Below, piece after piece: positions 8,404-18,183 of a DNA stretch of 64,000 nt (the stretch's first letter is position 1; every line of letters starts with the position of its first letter). Position numbers and translations under genes: made by a program. The stretch lies in contig POWB01000001.1 of the NCBI GenBank assembly GCA_010912705.1, forward strand, positions 409,759-473,758, read 5' to 3'. The stretch comes from Halochromatium sp. (GTDB lineage: Bacteria > Pseudomonadota > Gammaproteobacteria > Chromatiales > Chromatiaceae). The notes under the pieces were generated by a model. It did no database searches. It worked only from the letters and a program-made list of their open reading frames with translations, and had not been told where the DNA came from.

Positions 8404-10344
8404 CTAAGCCTGATTGACCGACTTGAGCGACGACCCCAGCCAGGTCTCGCGCCGGGCGCGGGCAGCATCAGCGGCCTCTTCGTCCAGCCGCAGCTCACAG
8501 GTATCGGCCGGTGCTGGCTCCGGCAACACATCGGTCTCGAACAGCTCATCACGACGGAAAGCATGCATCCGAATTGGCCCGACTCCGGCCGCTCGCGCGA
8601 TCAAGGCATCGAGATTAGCGGCGTTCGTCCGCAGTCCATCGACCGCGATAATCAGATCGCCGGCCGAGAGCCCAGCGCGTTGTGCCGGCCGCCCATCCAG
8701 CACGACCCCAAGCCGCGCCTCCGCACTGTCGGGCTGCAGTCGAACACCGATATCAGGCCGCGACGACCTCGGCTCGAAGCGTTCGACGCAACCGCCATTG
8801 TCCTTGGCGCTGGTCGAGGGCCGCAGCCGCATCCCGATCGCAACCGTCCTCAGCAAGGGCGCCAGATCCAGATCATCGGTCGAATCCAGCGCATGATCGA
8901 AAAACCCGGTGAGATCGAGGCCGCTGACCTCGGCCGCCACCTGCTCGACCTCACGCTCGCCGATGCCAACGCCGGTGCGTCCATAGCCCTGCCAGAGGGC
9001 GCGCATCACATCATCCAGGCTCTTGCGATGCTCGGTGCCGTTGCGGATGGTCAGATCCAGAGCCAGCGCGGTCAGGGCACCCTTGGCATAGTAGCTGACG
9101 ATGGCATTGGGCGCGTTCTCGTCCTGCTTGTAGAAGCGCGTCCAGGCGTCGAAGCTCGACTCAGCGACGCTCTGCCGCAGCCGCCCAGGATTGCGCTGTA
9201 CGCGGGTGATGAGCTCGGCGAGCAGGGTTAGATAGGCCTTGGCATCAATCACCCCGCTGCGCACCAGCGCCAGATCGTCATAGTACGAGGTGATGCCCTC
9301 AAAGGCCCAGAGCAGCCGCGTGTGCACCTCGCGCTCCAAGCCCTGCTCGGCAAAGGCACGCGGCCGAATCCGCTTCACGTTCCAGAGATGGAAATACTCG
9401 TGGCTGCAGAGCCCGAGGAAGCGTCGGTAGCCCTCCGAAGGCTGGGAGGGCGCCTGCATCGGCGTCGCCTCCCTCTCCATCGCCGTCGCCTCCCTGTCGG
9501 TCTTCGCCTCCATGTTCATGTCCGCCTCCATCGCCATCGGCCAAGCCGGTGCTGGCAGATCATCGCGATTGGCCAACAGGCTGGTCGAGAACCGATGCTC
9601 AAGGCCACCATAGCCATCGCCCACCAGCTGCGTCAGGAACAGGTAGCGGTCGATCGGCAGCTCGCCGAACAGGGCGGCATGCTCCGCACAGATGCGCGGC
9701 AGATCCAGCGTTAGCCGCCTGAGATCAGCACGATGCCGACCGCTGATCGTCATCCAATGCGGCACACCCTCAACCTTGAAGGCGATTCGATCGAAGACGC
9801 CCATCTCGACCGGGTGATCGATCAGGTCGGCATAGTCATCGGCCCGATAGCGACCAAAGCCCCAGGCCGGGGCGCCATCAGGGGCGAGACTGGTCGCCAC
9901 CTGCCACTGCGCCCCCATCGCACCCGGCGGCGGCAGGATCTCGACCTGACAAGGCCGCCCCTCGGCACCCGCCACGCAGAGGAAGAGACTGGTGCCATTG
10001 TAATAGCCGTGGCTGCGGTCAAGATGCGCCGAGCGGACGGTCAGCTCCCAGGCATAGACCTCATAGCTCAGCTGCACCGGGCCGGCCTGCGGCGAGAGCC
10101 CAGAGAGCCGCCAGGTCTGTTTGTCCAGCTTCTCCAGCGCCACCGGGCGCCCGGCTTGCCGCGCCACAAGGCTGAGCAGATTGCGCGCAAAGTCCCGAAT
10201 CATATAGCTGCCCGGTATCCAGGCCGGCAGCGAGACCTGCAGCGTTTCGGTCTCAGGTGCCGGGATCTCGAGCGTCACCTCGAAGCAGTGGGCATCAGGG
10301 CGTGCCGGGACCACACGGTATCGCAGCAGATTCGATTCAGACAT
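8404..10344 (-). CDS. M61-family metallopeptidase with PDZ domain
   Basis: LPAWIPGSYMIRDFARNL, CSHEYFHLWNVKRIRPRAF (HExxH-type), FEGITSYYDDL, C-term PDZ RLGVVLDGRPAQRAGLSAGDLIIAVDG; start at MSESNLLRY. Confidence 0.93.
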   Translation of the reverse strand: MSESNLLRYRVVPARPDAHCFEVTLEIPAPETETLQVSLPAWIPGSYMIRDFARNLLSLVARQAGRPVALEKLDKQTWRLSGLSPQAGPVQLSYEVYAWELTVRSAHLDRSHGYYNGTSLFLCVAGAEGRPCQVEILPPPGAMGAQWQVATSLAPDGAPAWGFGRYRADDYADLIDHPVEMGVFDRIAFKVEGVPHWMTISGRHRADLRRLTLDLPRICAEHAALFGELPIDRYLFLTQLVGDGYGGLEHRFSTSLLANRDDLPAPAWPMAMEADMNMEAKTDREATAMEREATPMQAPSQPSEGYRRFLGLCSHEYFHLWNVKRIRPRAFAEQGLEREVHTRLLWAFEGITSYYDDLALVRSGVIDAKAYLTLLAELITRVQRNPGRLRQSVAESSFDAWTRFYKQDENAPNAIVSYYAKGALTALALDLTIRNGTEHRKSLDDVMRALWQGYGRTGVGIGEREVEQVAAEVSGLDLTGFFDHALDSTDDLDLAPLLRTVAIGMRLRPSTSAKDNGGCVERFEPRSSRPDIGVRLQPDSAEARLGVVLDGRPAQRAGLSAGDLIIAVDGLRTNAANLDALIARAAGVGPIRMHAFRRDELFETDVLPEPAPADTCELRLDEEAADAARARRETWLGSSLKSVNQA

Positions 10345-10600
10345 CGTAAAGGGCGCCTTCAAAAATGGGACTGAGATCCGACCTGAGCGCTCGAAGCCTT
10401 GGCATGCGGATCGCGGAGATCAACCTCAGCAAGATCGTATCCGAGCCAAGCAGCTCACAGGCAGGGCGTACCCGACTAGATCGGTATCGCGAGGCGCATA
10501 GCCAACCGCATGCTGCGCCGACGCTGGACTCGTGTCGGGTATAGAATCCTCGGCAAGGTCCAATCATCCCACCAGACAGCGCTCATCTCAGACTAAAATC

Positions 10601-10779
10601 TAGCCTGAATGTCTCACGCGAAGCCGCGAAGCCGCGAAGAATATGGATCTTACGGCCAACAGTTGACCTGAGTGCCTGTTTGTCGCAAACGACGCATCAG
10701 GCCACAAACAATTGTCAAAGTGCTTATTTTCCTTAGCGTCTTCGCGACTTCGCGTGAGACTCATGAAATATCCAGGCTA
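10601..10779. repeat. Second type of palindromic intergenic element (TAGCCTG.../...CAGGCTA ends, CGCGAAG-periodic arms)
   Basis: Left tagcctgaatgtctcacgcgaagccgcgaagccgcgaag; reverse complement of the right end is tagcctggatatttcatgagtctcacgcgaagtcgcgaagacgc. Confidence 0.78.
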
Positions 10780-10787
10780 AGCAAACA

Positions 10788-11009
10788 ATGGATCAGATTC
10801 CCGTCGAGCTCAGTCTAAACGGCGTCTACTACCCGCCTTGGCTCCTCGCCGCTGGGTTCGGCCTGGTGCTGGCGATAACGCTGACCAGCCTGGCCAACCT
10901 GACAGGCCTGAGTCGCTGGGTCTGGCATCCGCCGCTCTTCTTCACCGCGTTAGTCGTCGCCTGCACGCTGTTGATCGGCTCGACGCTCGTGCCTTCCTTC
11001 TTTGCTTAA
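10788..11009 (+). CDS. DUF1656 small membrane protein (AaeX-like)
   Basis: PVELSLNGVYYPPWLLAAGFGLVLAITLTSLANLTGLSRWVWHPPLFFTALVVACTLLIG; directly upstream of an HlyD-family gene. Confidence 0.85.
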   Translation: MDQIPVELSLNGVYYPPWLLAAGFGLVLAITLTSLANLTGLSRWVWHPPLFFTALVVACTLLIGSTLVPSFFA

Positions 11010-11024
11010 GCTCGCAGGCCACGC

Positions 11025-11936
11025 ATGAACCTCTCTGAAACCCGGCGCCAGATGCTCTTTGACTTAGTACGGGTGCTGATCACATTGCTGATGGTGGCGC
11101 TGGCCGCCGGCGGTGTCTTCTGGGTCACCCAGAAACAGCAGGCGCATCCCTGGACACGCGATGGACAGGTGCTCGCGAATGTGGTCCATGTCGCGCCCCA
11201 GGTCAGCGGCCCGGTGGTGGCTGTCCATGTCGCTGATAACCAGCGCGTCGCCCAGGGTGATCCTCTGTTCGAGATCGACCCGACGCTCTTTCAGCAGGCG
11301 GTGCAGCAAGCAGAAGCCGATCTGGCACAAGCCAGCGCCGAGGCGACGGACGCCGCGGCTGATGCTAGGCGCGCTCAAGCCCTGCATGCGCGCGGTGACC
11401 TCTCGCAGCAAGACTTCGATTTGAAGACCGCGCAAGCAGAGGCCAAAGCTGCAACGGTCGATGCCGCCAAGGTCGCGCTGGAGACCGCTCGGCTCAAGCT
11501 CGGCTACACCAAGGTCAGCGCCACCTCAACCGGCTATGTGACCAATCTCGACCTTGACGCTGGCACCTATGCCACCGCAGGCGAATCGGTGCTAGCCTTG
11601 ATCGACGCCAATTCATTCTGGGTCGCCGGCTATTTCAAAGAAACCGACCTGCCCTACATTGCGATTGGCGACCCGGCCGCGGTCACCCTGATGGGCCATC
11701 CTGATCGGCCGCTCGCCGGTCACGTCGAGAGCATCGCCTTTGGTATCGCGCGGCGCAACACCGGCACCAACCTCGGCGATCTCGCCAAGGTCGCACCCAC
11801 CTTCGAGTGGATTCGCCTGGCCCAGCGCATCCCGGTGCGCATTGCGCTCGCGTCGCCGCCGGCCGATCTGCCGCTGCGGGTCGGCTATACAGCCAGTGTC
11901 GCGATCAACCCATCGCGCACCGCCGAGCGCCGCTGA
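11025..11936 (+). CDS. HlyD/EmrA-AaeA family membrane fusion (efflux adaptor) protein
   Basis: VLANVVHVAPQVSGPVVAVHVADNQRVAQGDPLFEIDP...LGYTKVSATSTGYVTNLDLDAGTYATAGESVLALID..FWVAGYFKETDL. Confidence 0.92.
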   Translation: MNLSETRRQMLFDLVRVLITLLMVALAAGGVFWVTQKQQAHPWTRDGQVLANVVHVAPQVSGPVVAVHVADNQRVAQGDPLFEIDPTLFQQAVQQAEADLAQASAEATDAAADARRAQALHARGDLSQQDFDLKTAQAEAKAATVDAAKVALETARLKLGYTKVSATSTGYVTNLDLDAGTYATAGESVLALIDANSFWVAGYFKETDLPYIAIGDPAAVTLMGHPDRPLAGHVESIAFGIARRNTGTNLGDLAKVAPTFEWIRLAQRIPVRIALASPPADLPLRVGYTASVAINPSRTAERR

Positions 11937-12097
11937 GGCCAGGGATTAAGGTGGCTGCAGCTGGTCATGCCCGCCTAGGATTGATAGCGCGTCGTCATCC
12001 TCGGGAATATATGAAGCCATCGCTCGAGCCGCAGATGTCGTTACAATGCCTGATCGACCAGATCAAAGAGTGCGGGACAACCGCAACAGGAGCCCCG

Positions 12098-12712
12098 ATG
12101 TATCCATCCCAGCGCCAGCGCTTCCATCTCAGCGATACCCTCAGAGCGCGCGACCTGCATCCAGCCCGGTTGTCGCGCAATGCCCTGCCCCTGCTCGCGG
12201 CTGCAGTGCTTATCGTGCTCAACGGCTGTGCCACTGATGGCCGGATCACCGACCCCTCGGTCTATCTGGGCAATCCTTTCCAACGTCCGAGCGAAACCGG
12301 CTTCCGGGCACTGGTACAGGCCGACTGCGGCCAAATGAGCATCGGCGACACGACAGTCAATGCGCTGCTCGGCAAGAATACCGCCTTCGATAGCTGGATC
12401 ACGGCGCTCTACGACGGCGATATCTCCAACGATGAATTCATGAATCAGGTGCTGCTGCAGTACCCTGCACCGGATGCCAACGTCCCCGCAACCGGTTGCA
12501 TCATGGACCAGCTCGCACAGTGCTTCGCCGAGACTTGCAAGGTCCAAACTGCCGCTGAGCGCGAGAAGATGGCTCAGGCGGAGACACAAGCGGTCGAAGA
12601 GATCGAATCAGCGGTGACCCTCGACCCCGCCGAGCTGCCGGCACAAGACGCACCTGAGGTCGAGCGCATGATTGAGACATCGAAGGAGGATGGCCCCAAG
12701 CCTCTACCCTGA
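12098..12712 (+). CDS. Putative lipoprotein of unknown function
   Basis: In-frame ATG at 12098 (MYPSQRQRFHLSD...); hydrophobic segment and lipobox-like LPLLAAAVLIVLNGCATDG. Confidence 0.65.
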   Translation: MYPSQRQRFHLSDTLRARDLHPARLSRNALPLLAAAVLIVLNGCATDGRITDPSVYLGNPFQRPSETGFRALVQADCGQMSIGDTTVNALLGKNTAFDSWITALYDGDISNDEFMNQVLLQYPAPDANVPATGCIMDQLAQCFAETCKVQTAAEREKMAQAETQAVEEIESAVTLDPAELPAQDAPEVERMIETSKEDGPKPLP

Positions 12713-12738
12713 GCAGATGACTGCGATCGACTCCGGGG

Positions 12739-13548
12739 ATGCCTGAGCACTGGCCGCGATCAGACGCTGAGCAGCCGCCAACCGAGCATGAGCACACCAC
12801 CGCAGCGGCGGTCAGGCTGAGGTTGTGGCGTAAACGCCTCGGCCGCGGTCTGTCCATCCTGCTGTTCGGTCTGGCTAGCCTGGTGACGATGCTGCTGCTG
12901 ATCGACCTCGGGATCTCGCTCTCCACCCGCGGTTCGATCACCGACCAGCTGGACCAGGTGCAGCCCACCGAAGTCGCGCTCATCCTGGGCACCTCGCGCG
13001 GTATCAGAGGTCGCCTCAACCCCTTTTACCAGGCGCGCATCGAGGCTGCCGCCGAGCTGTATCACAGCTGCAAGGTGCGCGGTATCCTGGTCAGCGGCGA
13101 CAATGCCACCCGCTACTACAATGAGCCGGTGTCGATGCAGAAGGACCTGATCGCGCTCGGTGTGCCAGCCGACTACATCAGCCTCGATTACGCCGGCTTC
13201 CGAACCCTCGACTCGATGGTGCGGGCGAAAGAGGTCTTCGGGCTCGAGGAAGTGCTGGTGGTCAGCCAGCGTTTCCAGGCGGCACGCGCAATCTTCCTCG
13301 GTCGGCAATTCGGTATCGATGCACAGGGCTATGCCGCAGCTGACCCCGAGCACAGCGGCTACATCAAGGTCCGCATCCGCGAGATCTTGGCCCGCGCTGC
13401 GGCCGTGCTCGATGTCCTCACGGGCCAAGGACCAAGGTTCCTCGGCGACCCTGAGATGATTCGTCTGCGCGACGAGCTAGAACCCGCGTTAGACTTGGTT
13501 CCCGAGCAACCCAAGGTCTTGAAAGCCGCCCGATCGCACGACCCTTAA
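12739..13548 (+). CDS. SanA/ElyC/YdcF-type (DUF218) membrane protein
   Basis: VALILGTSRGIRGRLNPFYQARIEAAAELYHSCKVRGILVSGDNATRYYNEPVSMQKDLIALGVPADYISLDYAGFRTLDSMVRAKEVFG. Confidence 0.9.
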   Translation: MPEHWPRSDAEQPPTEHEHTTAAAVRLRLWRKRLGRGLSILLFGLASLVTMLLLIDLGISLSTRGSITDQLDQVQPTEVALILGTSRGIRGRLNPFYQARIEAAAELYHSCKVRGILVSGDNATRYYNEPVSMQKDLIALGVPADYISLDYAGFRTLDSMVRAKEVFGLEEVLVVSQRFQAARAIFLGRQFGIDAQGYAAADPEHSGYIKVRIREILARAAAVLDVLTGQGPRFLGDPEMIRLRDELEPALDLVPEQPKVLKAARSHDP

Positions 13549-13598
13549 GGCGATTTCTGTCAAAGCTCAACCTTTGCCCCCACACAGAGGCATCCACT

Positions 13599-14319
13599 AT
13601 GCCGTGCTTCGACTCACTTCAGCCACTGATCAGCATTCAGCCAAGGCACCTTCTACGCGGTACCGGTCGCCTCGCCTTAATCTGTGCGCTCTGCCTCCCA
13701 TTCATCATTGGCTTGAGTGGATGTCGGGAGAAAAAACAGTTCTTGATTTTTTCTTCATTTTTTATCAAAATTTTCTATCGTAGATAGGTTATCTACAAGC
13801 GCGAAGGTTTCGCGTTCCATGGTCAGAGTCGAAGTCGAATCGCAAGGTTGTTCTCTGTTCAGGATGAACGTCGAGGCAATTTTTATGGCGCAAGCTGGGT
13901 TTCGACGGCTGAAACTGCCCATGTTGCCGGTGTTGACCGGCCATTCGGTTGAGACTGCTCAACCAGGACTCCAGTTGCTCACCCGCAAGGGTGTTATCAA
14001 CGGAGAGCGAAATGCCTAAAAGCTGCATAAGCAATTTTGTTTAGGTTTTTAGGAACAGGTGAAAGGCTTTCCCTCAGGCGCGATCACGATCAGGGTGAAG
14101 CCAGGCGACACCGGCAACTGTGCCATCTCGCCCTGCCGAGTGCTGTTCGAGATGCCGGCCGGCACCGCGGATTATCAGGTGCTCGGCAACCAGGTTAATT
14201 TCGGACGCTACCCTGCTGGCAAGACGGTTAACCTTGGCAACTTCTACGAGCCGATCGCTATCGAAGTCGTCGGCGCCAAGGTGCCCAAGACCTATGTCTA
14301 TATCCCAGTAGATTGGTAA
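13599..14319 (+). pseudogene. Small lipoprotein gene split by a 319-bp insertion (5' part 13599..13739, 3' part 14059..14319)
   Basis: 5' part MPCFDSLQPLISIQPRHLLRGTGRLALICALCLPFIIGLSGCREKKQ has signal and lipobox; removing 319 bp joins it in frame to VKGFPSGAITIRVKPGDTGNCAISPCRVLFEMPAGTADYQVLGNQVNFGRYPAGKTVNLGNFYEPIAIEVVGAKVPKTYVYIPVDW*. Confidence 0.7.
13740..14058. mobile_element. Candidate non-autonomous insertion (~314 bp plus 5-bp AACAG duplication)
   Basis: AACAG at 13735-13739 and 14054-14058; 319-bp spacing is congruent with the frame offset between the two halves; AT-rich left end and internal GTAGATAggtTATCTAC inverted repeat; no transposase recognised. Confidence 0.6.
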
Positions 14320-14383
14320 GGAGAGACTGCCAGCAGGAGCTCCACGCAAGGCGGCAGACCCGGGGCACCGCGACCGCTCCGTC

Positions 14384-14563
14384 TCAGCTTGGCCCAAACA
14401 GCAGCCAGATGATCAAGCCAAACAGGGGCAACAGCAAGATCAAGACGACCCAAAGCACCTTACCCAAGGTGCCCGCATTGCTCTGTACGATCTTGATGAA
14501 GGCGTACACAACGACGATCAGATGTAACAGGCCGAGTAGGCCTCCAACTTCGATTCCCACCAC
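14384..14563 (-). CDS. PLDc_N-domain small membrane protein (cardiolipin synthase N-terminal-like)
   Basis: GTG-start ORF missed by the ATG track: VVGIEVGGLLGLLHLIVVVYAFIKIVQSNAGTLGKVLWVVLILLLPLFGLIIWLLFGPS*. Confidence 0.82.
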   Translation of the reverse strand: MVGIEVGGLLGLLHLIVVVYAFIKIVQSNAGTLGKVLWVVLILLLPLFGLIIWLLFGPS

Positions 14564-14723
14564 CGATCTCTCTCCGAGTCGCTAAAGAGCTGACACCATG
14601 TCTCAGACTCTGATCGTCGTCAACCATCGCGCAGGCACCGGCGTCAGTTAGTAGTCCCAGCACCTATGCTAACCTGAGTGTTTTCGGCAGCGCGCCACCG
14701 CAGAGCACCGAGGTAGAGGCAGT

Positions 14724-16121
<1,398 letters not shown>

Positions 16122-16123
16122 CG

Positions 16124-17581
16124 ATGACGCAGCTCCTGAGTCTATCGCGCGCGGCGCGACTCGCCGGGGTGACCCGCGCCGAGATCCAGAAGCGCATCCG
16201 CCAAGGCGAGATGCAGACATTCGAGGGCCAGGTCGCAATCAACGATCTGCTGCACGTCTACCCCAGCGTCAGCCTGGAGAAGACCGGCGATCTCGAGCGG
16301 GTCGAGCAGATCAAGGCCGATGCCCTGCCGCGCAGCCATGACGAGGATACCCGACTACCGAGCCAAGAGGTCTTGGTCAGCCGCATCCGCTCGCTGGCAA
16401 AGGCGTTGGTGCAGCGCATCGCCCGCGTCGATGCGCTCGAGACCCTGCTCGATGAGCTGCAACAGCAGCTCGACGCGCTTGCCACCTCAGATCCACAAGC
16501 GGCGCCGGCGCTCTCAGGCTGGCTGCGCGAGCGCCGCGCCGCCCTCGGCACGGAGCCCGTCGAGCCGGCCCATACTCAACTCCTGGCCAAAGATACCTTC
16601 CTGCGCATCATGTCAGCCAGCGTCAAGATGATCCCATCCGGGCATGAGTTCTTTGTCGACGGCAACGAGTCGATCCTTGAGGCGGCGGTCCGCTCTGGCC
16701 TGCGGCTGAGCTACGGCTGCGCCAATGGCAACTGCGGCGAATGCAAGGCGCGGCTGATCAGCGGTGAGGTGTATCGAATTCGTGAGCACGACTATGTGCT
16801 CAGCGAGCGTGAGAAGCAGATGGGCTACCTACTCAGCTGCTCACACACGGCAGTGACCGACATCCAGCTCGAAGCCGCCGAGGCACAGTCGCCGGCTGAT
16901 TTGCCAGAACAGGAGATCCAGGCGCAGATCCGCAAGCTGGAGCCACAGGGCGAAGGCCTCCTATTAGTGCATGTACAGACCCCACGCACCAATACGCTGC
17001 GCTTCATGGCCGGTCAGCGTGCCCGGCTGCAGCTGGGCGATGGCCTGGAGCGGGAGCTACCTATTGCCAGTTGCCCCTGTAACGGACGCAATCTGCTGTT
17101 CTCGGTTCGACGCCGCAATGATGCCTTCAGCCAGGCCGTCTTTGAGACCCTTAGGCCGCGACAACCGATCACCCTTAGTGGTCCCTATGGCAACTTCGTG
17201 CTCGCCGAAGACGCCACCGAGCCGGCAGTGTTTATTGCGCTCGACGACGGCATCGCACCGGTGAAGAGTCTGATCGAGCACGCAGTCTCGATCGACAGCA
17301 TCGAGGCCTTTCATCTGTACTGGTCGGTGCCCGCAACGCAGATGCACTATCATCAGCCCTGGTGTCGCGCACTCCGTGAAACCCTCGACAATTTCGCCTA
17401 CACGCCGCTGGTCGAGGCGGCCTGTGCCGATCTGCTAGCGTTGCTAGAATCGGATCTCGAGGATTTCAAGGCAGCCCGCTACTACATCGCCGGTCCAAGC
17501 AGTGCCATGTTGGCGGTCGCCTCAACACTCCTTGAGTCAGGCATACCAGAGGAGCGCCTGGCAACCGAAGCTGTGGACTGA
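16124..17581 (+). CDS. Multidomain protein: N-terminal HTH-like segment, coiled-coil, [2Fe-2S] ferredoxin domain, FNR-like FAD/NAD-binding reductase
   Basis: SRAARLAGVTRAEIQKRIRQGEMQTFEGQVAINDLLHVYPS; YGCANGNCGECKARLISG..LLSC; ELPIASCPCNGRNLLFSVRRR; LSGPYGNFVL; DDGIAPVKSLIEH. Confidence 0.88.
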   Translation: MTQLLSLSRAARLAGVTRAEIQKRIRQGEMQTFEGQVAINDLLHVYPSVSLEKTGDLERVEQIKADALPRSHDEDTRLPSQEVLVSRIRSLAKALVQRIARVDALETLLDELQQQLDALATSDPQAAPALSGWLRERRAALGTEPVEPAHTQLLAKDTFLRIMSASVKMIPSGHEFFVDGNESILEAAVRSGLRLSYGCANGNCGECKARLISGEVYRIREHDYVLSEREKQMGYLLSCSHTAVTDIQLEAAEAQSPADLPEQEIQAQIRKLEPQGEGLLLVHVQTPRTNTLRFMAGQRARLQLGDGLERELPIASCPCNGRNLLFSVRRRNDAFSQAVFETLRPRQPITLSGPYGNFVLAEDATEPAVFIALDDGIAPVKSLIEHAVSIDSIEAFHLYWSVPATQMHYHQPWCRALRETLDNFAYTPLVEAACADLLALLESDLEDFKAARYYIAGPSSAMLAVASTLLESGIPEERLATEAVD

Positions 17582-17627
17582 CCTGCAGGGGTTAACGAGC
17601 GCCCATCAAGAGACGCGGGGAAGAGAG

Positions 17628-17987
17628 TCAGGCAGCCACCTTTTCAGCGACCCGGTTTTGGCGCGGCGGCAAGAAAACGGTACCCTTGCCGAAGCGATTG
17701 ACGGCCTCGTTCCGAACCCAACTTGGCGCATCGGTATAGAAGCGCACGTAGGTAAAGCCACAATCACCACGCTCAATGCTAGCGACCCACTCGCTAAAGC
17801 TGTTGTTCTCGTTCATCGGCACTCCATTCTGGCCACTTGGAAGTTTGATCGTCCCTGAGCCATAACATCCGTGGCCTGTTTTTGTTGCATCAGGACCCGT
17901 CAGGATCGCCCCAGTTTGGCTGCCGTTGGTTCCACAACGACAGGCTGCGATAAGTCTGCCATGCGTATTGTCATGGACAGGAGGCAT
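17628..17987 (-). CDS. Hypothetical protein (low-confidence)
   Basis: 119-aa ORF; C-terminal part NENNSFSEWVASIERGDCGFTYVRFYTDAPSWVRNEAVNRFGKGTVFLPPRQN looks protein-like; no family recognised. Confidence 0.35.
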   Translation of the reverse strand: MPPVHDNTHGRLIAACRCGTNGSQTGAILTGPDATKTGHGCYGSGTIKLPSGQNGVPMNENNSFSEWVASIERGDCGFTYVRFYTDAPSWVRNEAVNRFGKGTVFLPPRQNRVAEKVAA

Positions 17988-18183
17988 TGAGACTCAACGC
18001 CCTATCACTCTACCGCCAATCCCAAACAGGAAGCAACTTCTGTTCCGGCACCGACGACTCGGGATCAACCCAGCCCTCGTTGCCTCAGCACAGGGACAAG
18101 ACACCTCAGAACCTAAAAGCGCTGGCGCCAGTTGCGACCTGTGCAGCTCTTGGTGCATCATCTCAACGCTGACCTAGCACCTC

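Noticed and set aside
13574-13783. 69-aa plus ORF MPPHRGIHYAVLRLTS...
   Set aside because: Out of frame with the better-supported lipoprotein reading (13599 frame) that rejoins after removal of the insertion.
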